A stretch of DNA of 22,270 nt from JADJPL01 sp964607915 (lineage in GTDB: Bacteria > Bacteroidota > Bacteroidia > Chitinophagales > Saprospiraceae), in contig CAZSMU010000053.1 of the NCBI GenBank assembly GCA_964607915.1, forward strand, positions 1 through 22,270, given 5' to 3'. How positions within the stretch are numbered: position 1 is the first letter of the stretch; the number at the start of each line of letters is the position of its first letter. Both the position numbers and the translations under genes were made by a program. Positions 21,237-22,270 of this stretch are shown here, piece by piece. The notes beneath the pieces were generated by a model. The model searched no databases. It was not told where the DNA came from and worked only from the letters and a program-made list of their open reading frames with translations.

Positions 21237-22022
21237 ATGAAAAATACGCTCTTATTGGTGCTAATTCTGTTTTGGGGTAACCTCATATATTCCCAAGTTC
21301 CGGCAACTCCCGAGAAGCAATATGCATTTGTTACCTACCATAAACTCAATACCGGAAAAACCATTGAAGAAGCACTAGAAATTGAGAAGATTTGGAAGCT
21401 CGTTCACCAGGCACGGAAGAACGCGGGTTTGATTACTGCATGGGAAATGTATTCCGTCTATAATTGGAATAAAACGCCGGATGTGGACTTCGATGTACTA
21501 ACAGTGCACTATGGCTCTGATCCGGATAAGTTGGTTCAATATCCGGTTGAAATGATTGGAGCGCTGTTGAAGCAGTACCCACAACATGCGGATTTATGGA
21601 AAAAAACACAGGAAGTTTATACCATTCTCCGCGGGGAGTTTTTTGTGAATGAGGCAAACGTGGGCGCTTTGAAACCCAATCAAATCATGCTCATAGAAAA
21701 TATAAGAGTAAAGCCTGAGCATTACTTTGAGTACGCGGACATGGAGCGAAAGATGGCAAATTTTCACGCAGAAAGGGTAAAATCGGGAATCCTGTCCAGA
21801 TGGACATTTTGGCAGAGGTTGTCTCCTCCGGTCCATCAAGGACGCCAATACTTTATGACGACTAACGAGTATCCATCGGTGGCCAATATGGCACAAGGAG
21901 GCTACACGGAGGAACTGGCAAGGAAGATATTCAATATGAGCTTGTTCGAGGCCTGGGGAAAAATGGTCTCGCTCAGAGAGGTTGAATCTTCTCTACTGGT
22001 GACTAAATTAGAGGGCCTGTGA
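21237..22022 (+). CDS. Secreted protein of unknown function, AT-rich
   Basis: 261-aa exported protein with signal peptide residues 1-20 (MKNTLLLVLILFWGNLIYSQ). The family was not recognised. Two similar halves may be present: FVTYHKLNTGKTIEEALEIEKIWKLVHQARKNAGLITAW (about 31-68) and IENIRVKPEHYFEYADMERKMANFHAERVKSGILSRW (about 152-190). In each, a beta strand leads into a long helix and then a Gly-Ile/Leu-x-x-x-W turn. This suggests a duplicated dimeric alpha-beta-barrel (ferredoxin-like) fold, as in EthD or NIPSNAP relatives; that is inference from pattern only. The gene is AT-richer than the TonB gene before it and uses more A/T-ending codons. It stands alone, with its own promoter box. Confidence 0.85.
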   Translation: MKNTLLLVLILFWGNLIYSQVPATPEKQYAFVTYHKLNTGKTIEEALEIEKIWKLVHQARKNAGLITAWEMYSVYNWNKTPDVDFDVLTVHYGSDPDKLVQYPVEMIGALLKQYPQHADLWKKTQEVYTILRGEFFVNEANVGALKPNQIMLIENIRVKPEHYFEYADMERKMANFHAERVKSGILSRWTFWQRLSPPVHQGRQYFMTTNEYPSVANMAQGGYTEELARKIFNMSLFEAWGKMVSLREVESSLLVTKLEGL

Positions 22023-22270
22023 TTCCATTCCCCTAAAGGGACAAATTTTCCATGTAAAAGAACAAAAATTACCTATTCGAATTTTTGCTGACCAATACAT
22101 TTGGTACGGTAAGGTTCGAGGTACAAAAGTCTTGTTTTGAGGAGTCAGCAAGGAGAGCAAATGATTCTTATCCATTCGCTGATGCCCATATAACAATTCT
22201 TATACGTATTTTTTTCGCCACCAGGTTAGGGATATGACTTTTTACACAATCCTGTGTAGTCGTGCAGATA

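Noticed and set aside
22243..22258. TACACA-ATCC-TGTGTA dyad near the right edge
   Set aside because: Only 6 bp per arm, with no gene visible downstream to give it a context.

Overview
The window looks like a chromosomal segment from a moderately GC-rich member of the Bacteroidota, probably the Saprospiria or a related lineage (class level is inference). Supporting signs are a secreted protein with the CHU_C type B sorting domain of the type IX secretion system, a GLPGLI-family protein, a TonB-dependent receptor with an N-terminal carboxypeptidase-like domain, a TPR/PD40/OmpA cell-envelope protein of PorE-like layout, an FHS-type sugar permease, little Shine-Dalgarno signal, and several matches to the Bacteroidota -7 promoter element TAnnTTTG. 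No rRNA, tRNA, CRISPR array, prophage or insertion sequence was recognised.

Layout. 1-2167 (-): a sensor kinase and OmpR-type response regulator operon, with the regulator running off the left edge. 2168-2361: divergent promoter region with a perfect 10-bp tandem repeat, then a secreted GLPGLI protein (+) closed by a 24-bp hairpin. 3296-5350 (+): type B T9SS substrate, overlapping tail-to-tail an MFS permease of the fucose-permease family (-). 6663-10503 (+): a Uma2-type nuclease-fold protein, a lipoprotein of the D-aminoacylase family without the usual HxH metal motif, and a secreted beta-lactamase-fold serine hydrolase 6 bp behind it. 10536-10650: a 115-bp near-palindrome. 10660-12191 (-): a visibly AT-richer block with a secreted LamG/DUF1080-like protein and a Crp/Fnr regulator. 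12220-12297: four 15-bp palindromes at an exact 21-bp period, divergent to a two-gene operon (+) of a four-helix membrane protein and a 67-aa XRE regulator. 13057-15678 (-): PorE-like OmpA protein. 15985-16698 (+): VIT/CCC1 metal transporter. 16754-18025 (-): unrecognised secreted protein with a terminator-like hairpin in its leader. 18564-20933 (+): TonB-dependent receptor. 21237-22022 (+): AT-rich secreted protein of unknown function.

How the parts fit. Most genes serve the cell envelope: sensing (HK/RR), surface display (T9SS substrate, OmpA protein), nutrient entry (TonB receptor, sugar permease, metal transporter) and periplasmic peptide or D-amino-acid derivative hydrolysis (deacylase plus serine hydrolase). 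The most striking regulatory structure is the phased operator array at 12220-12297. Its palindromes contain the -7 promoter box itself, oriented toward the divergent genes, with a probable fifth copy directly before the XRE gene. This suggests autoregulation by the small XRE protein and shared control of the Crp/Fnr gene.

The 100-N gap at 18404-18503 is flanked by an identical 55-bp sequence on both sides. It is almost certainly an assembly join of two overlapping contigs rather than real missing sequence.
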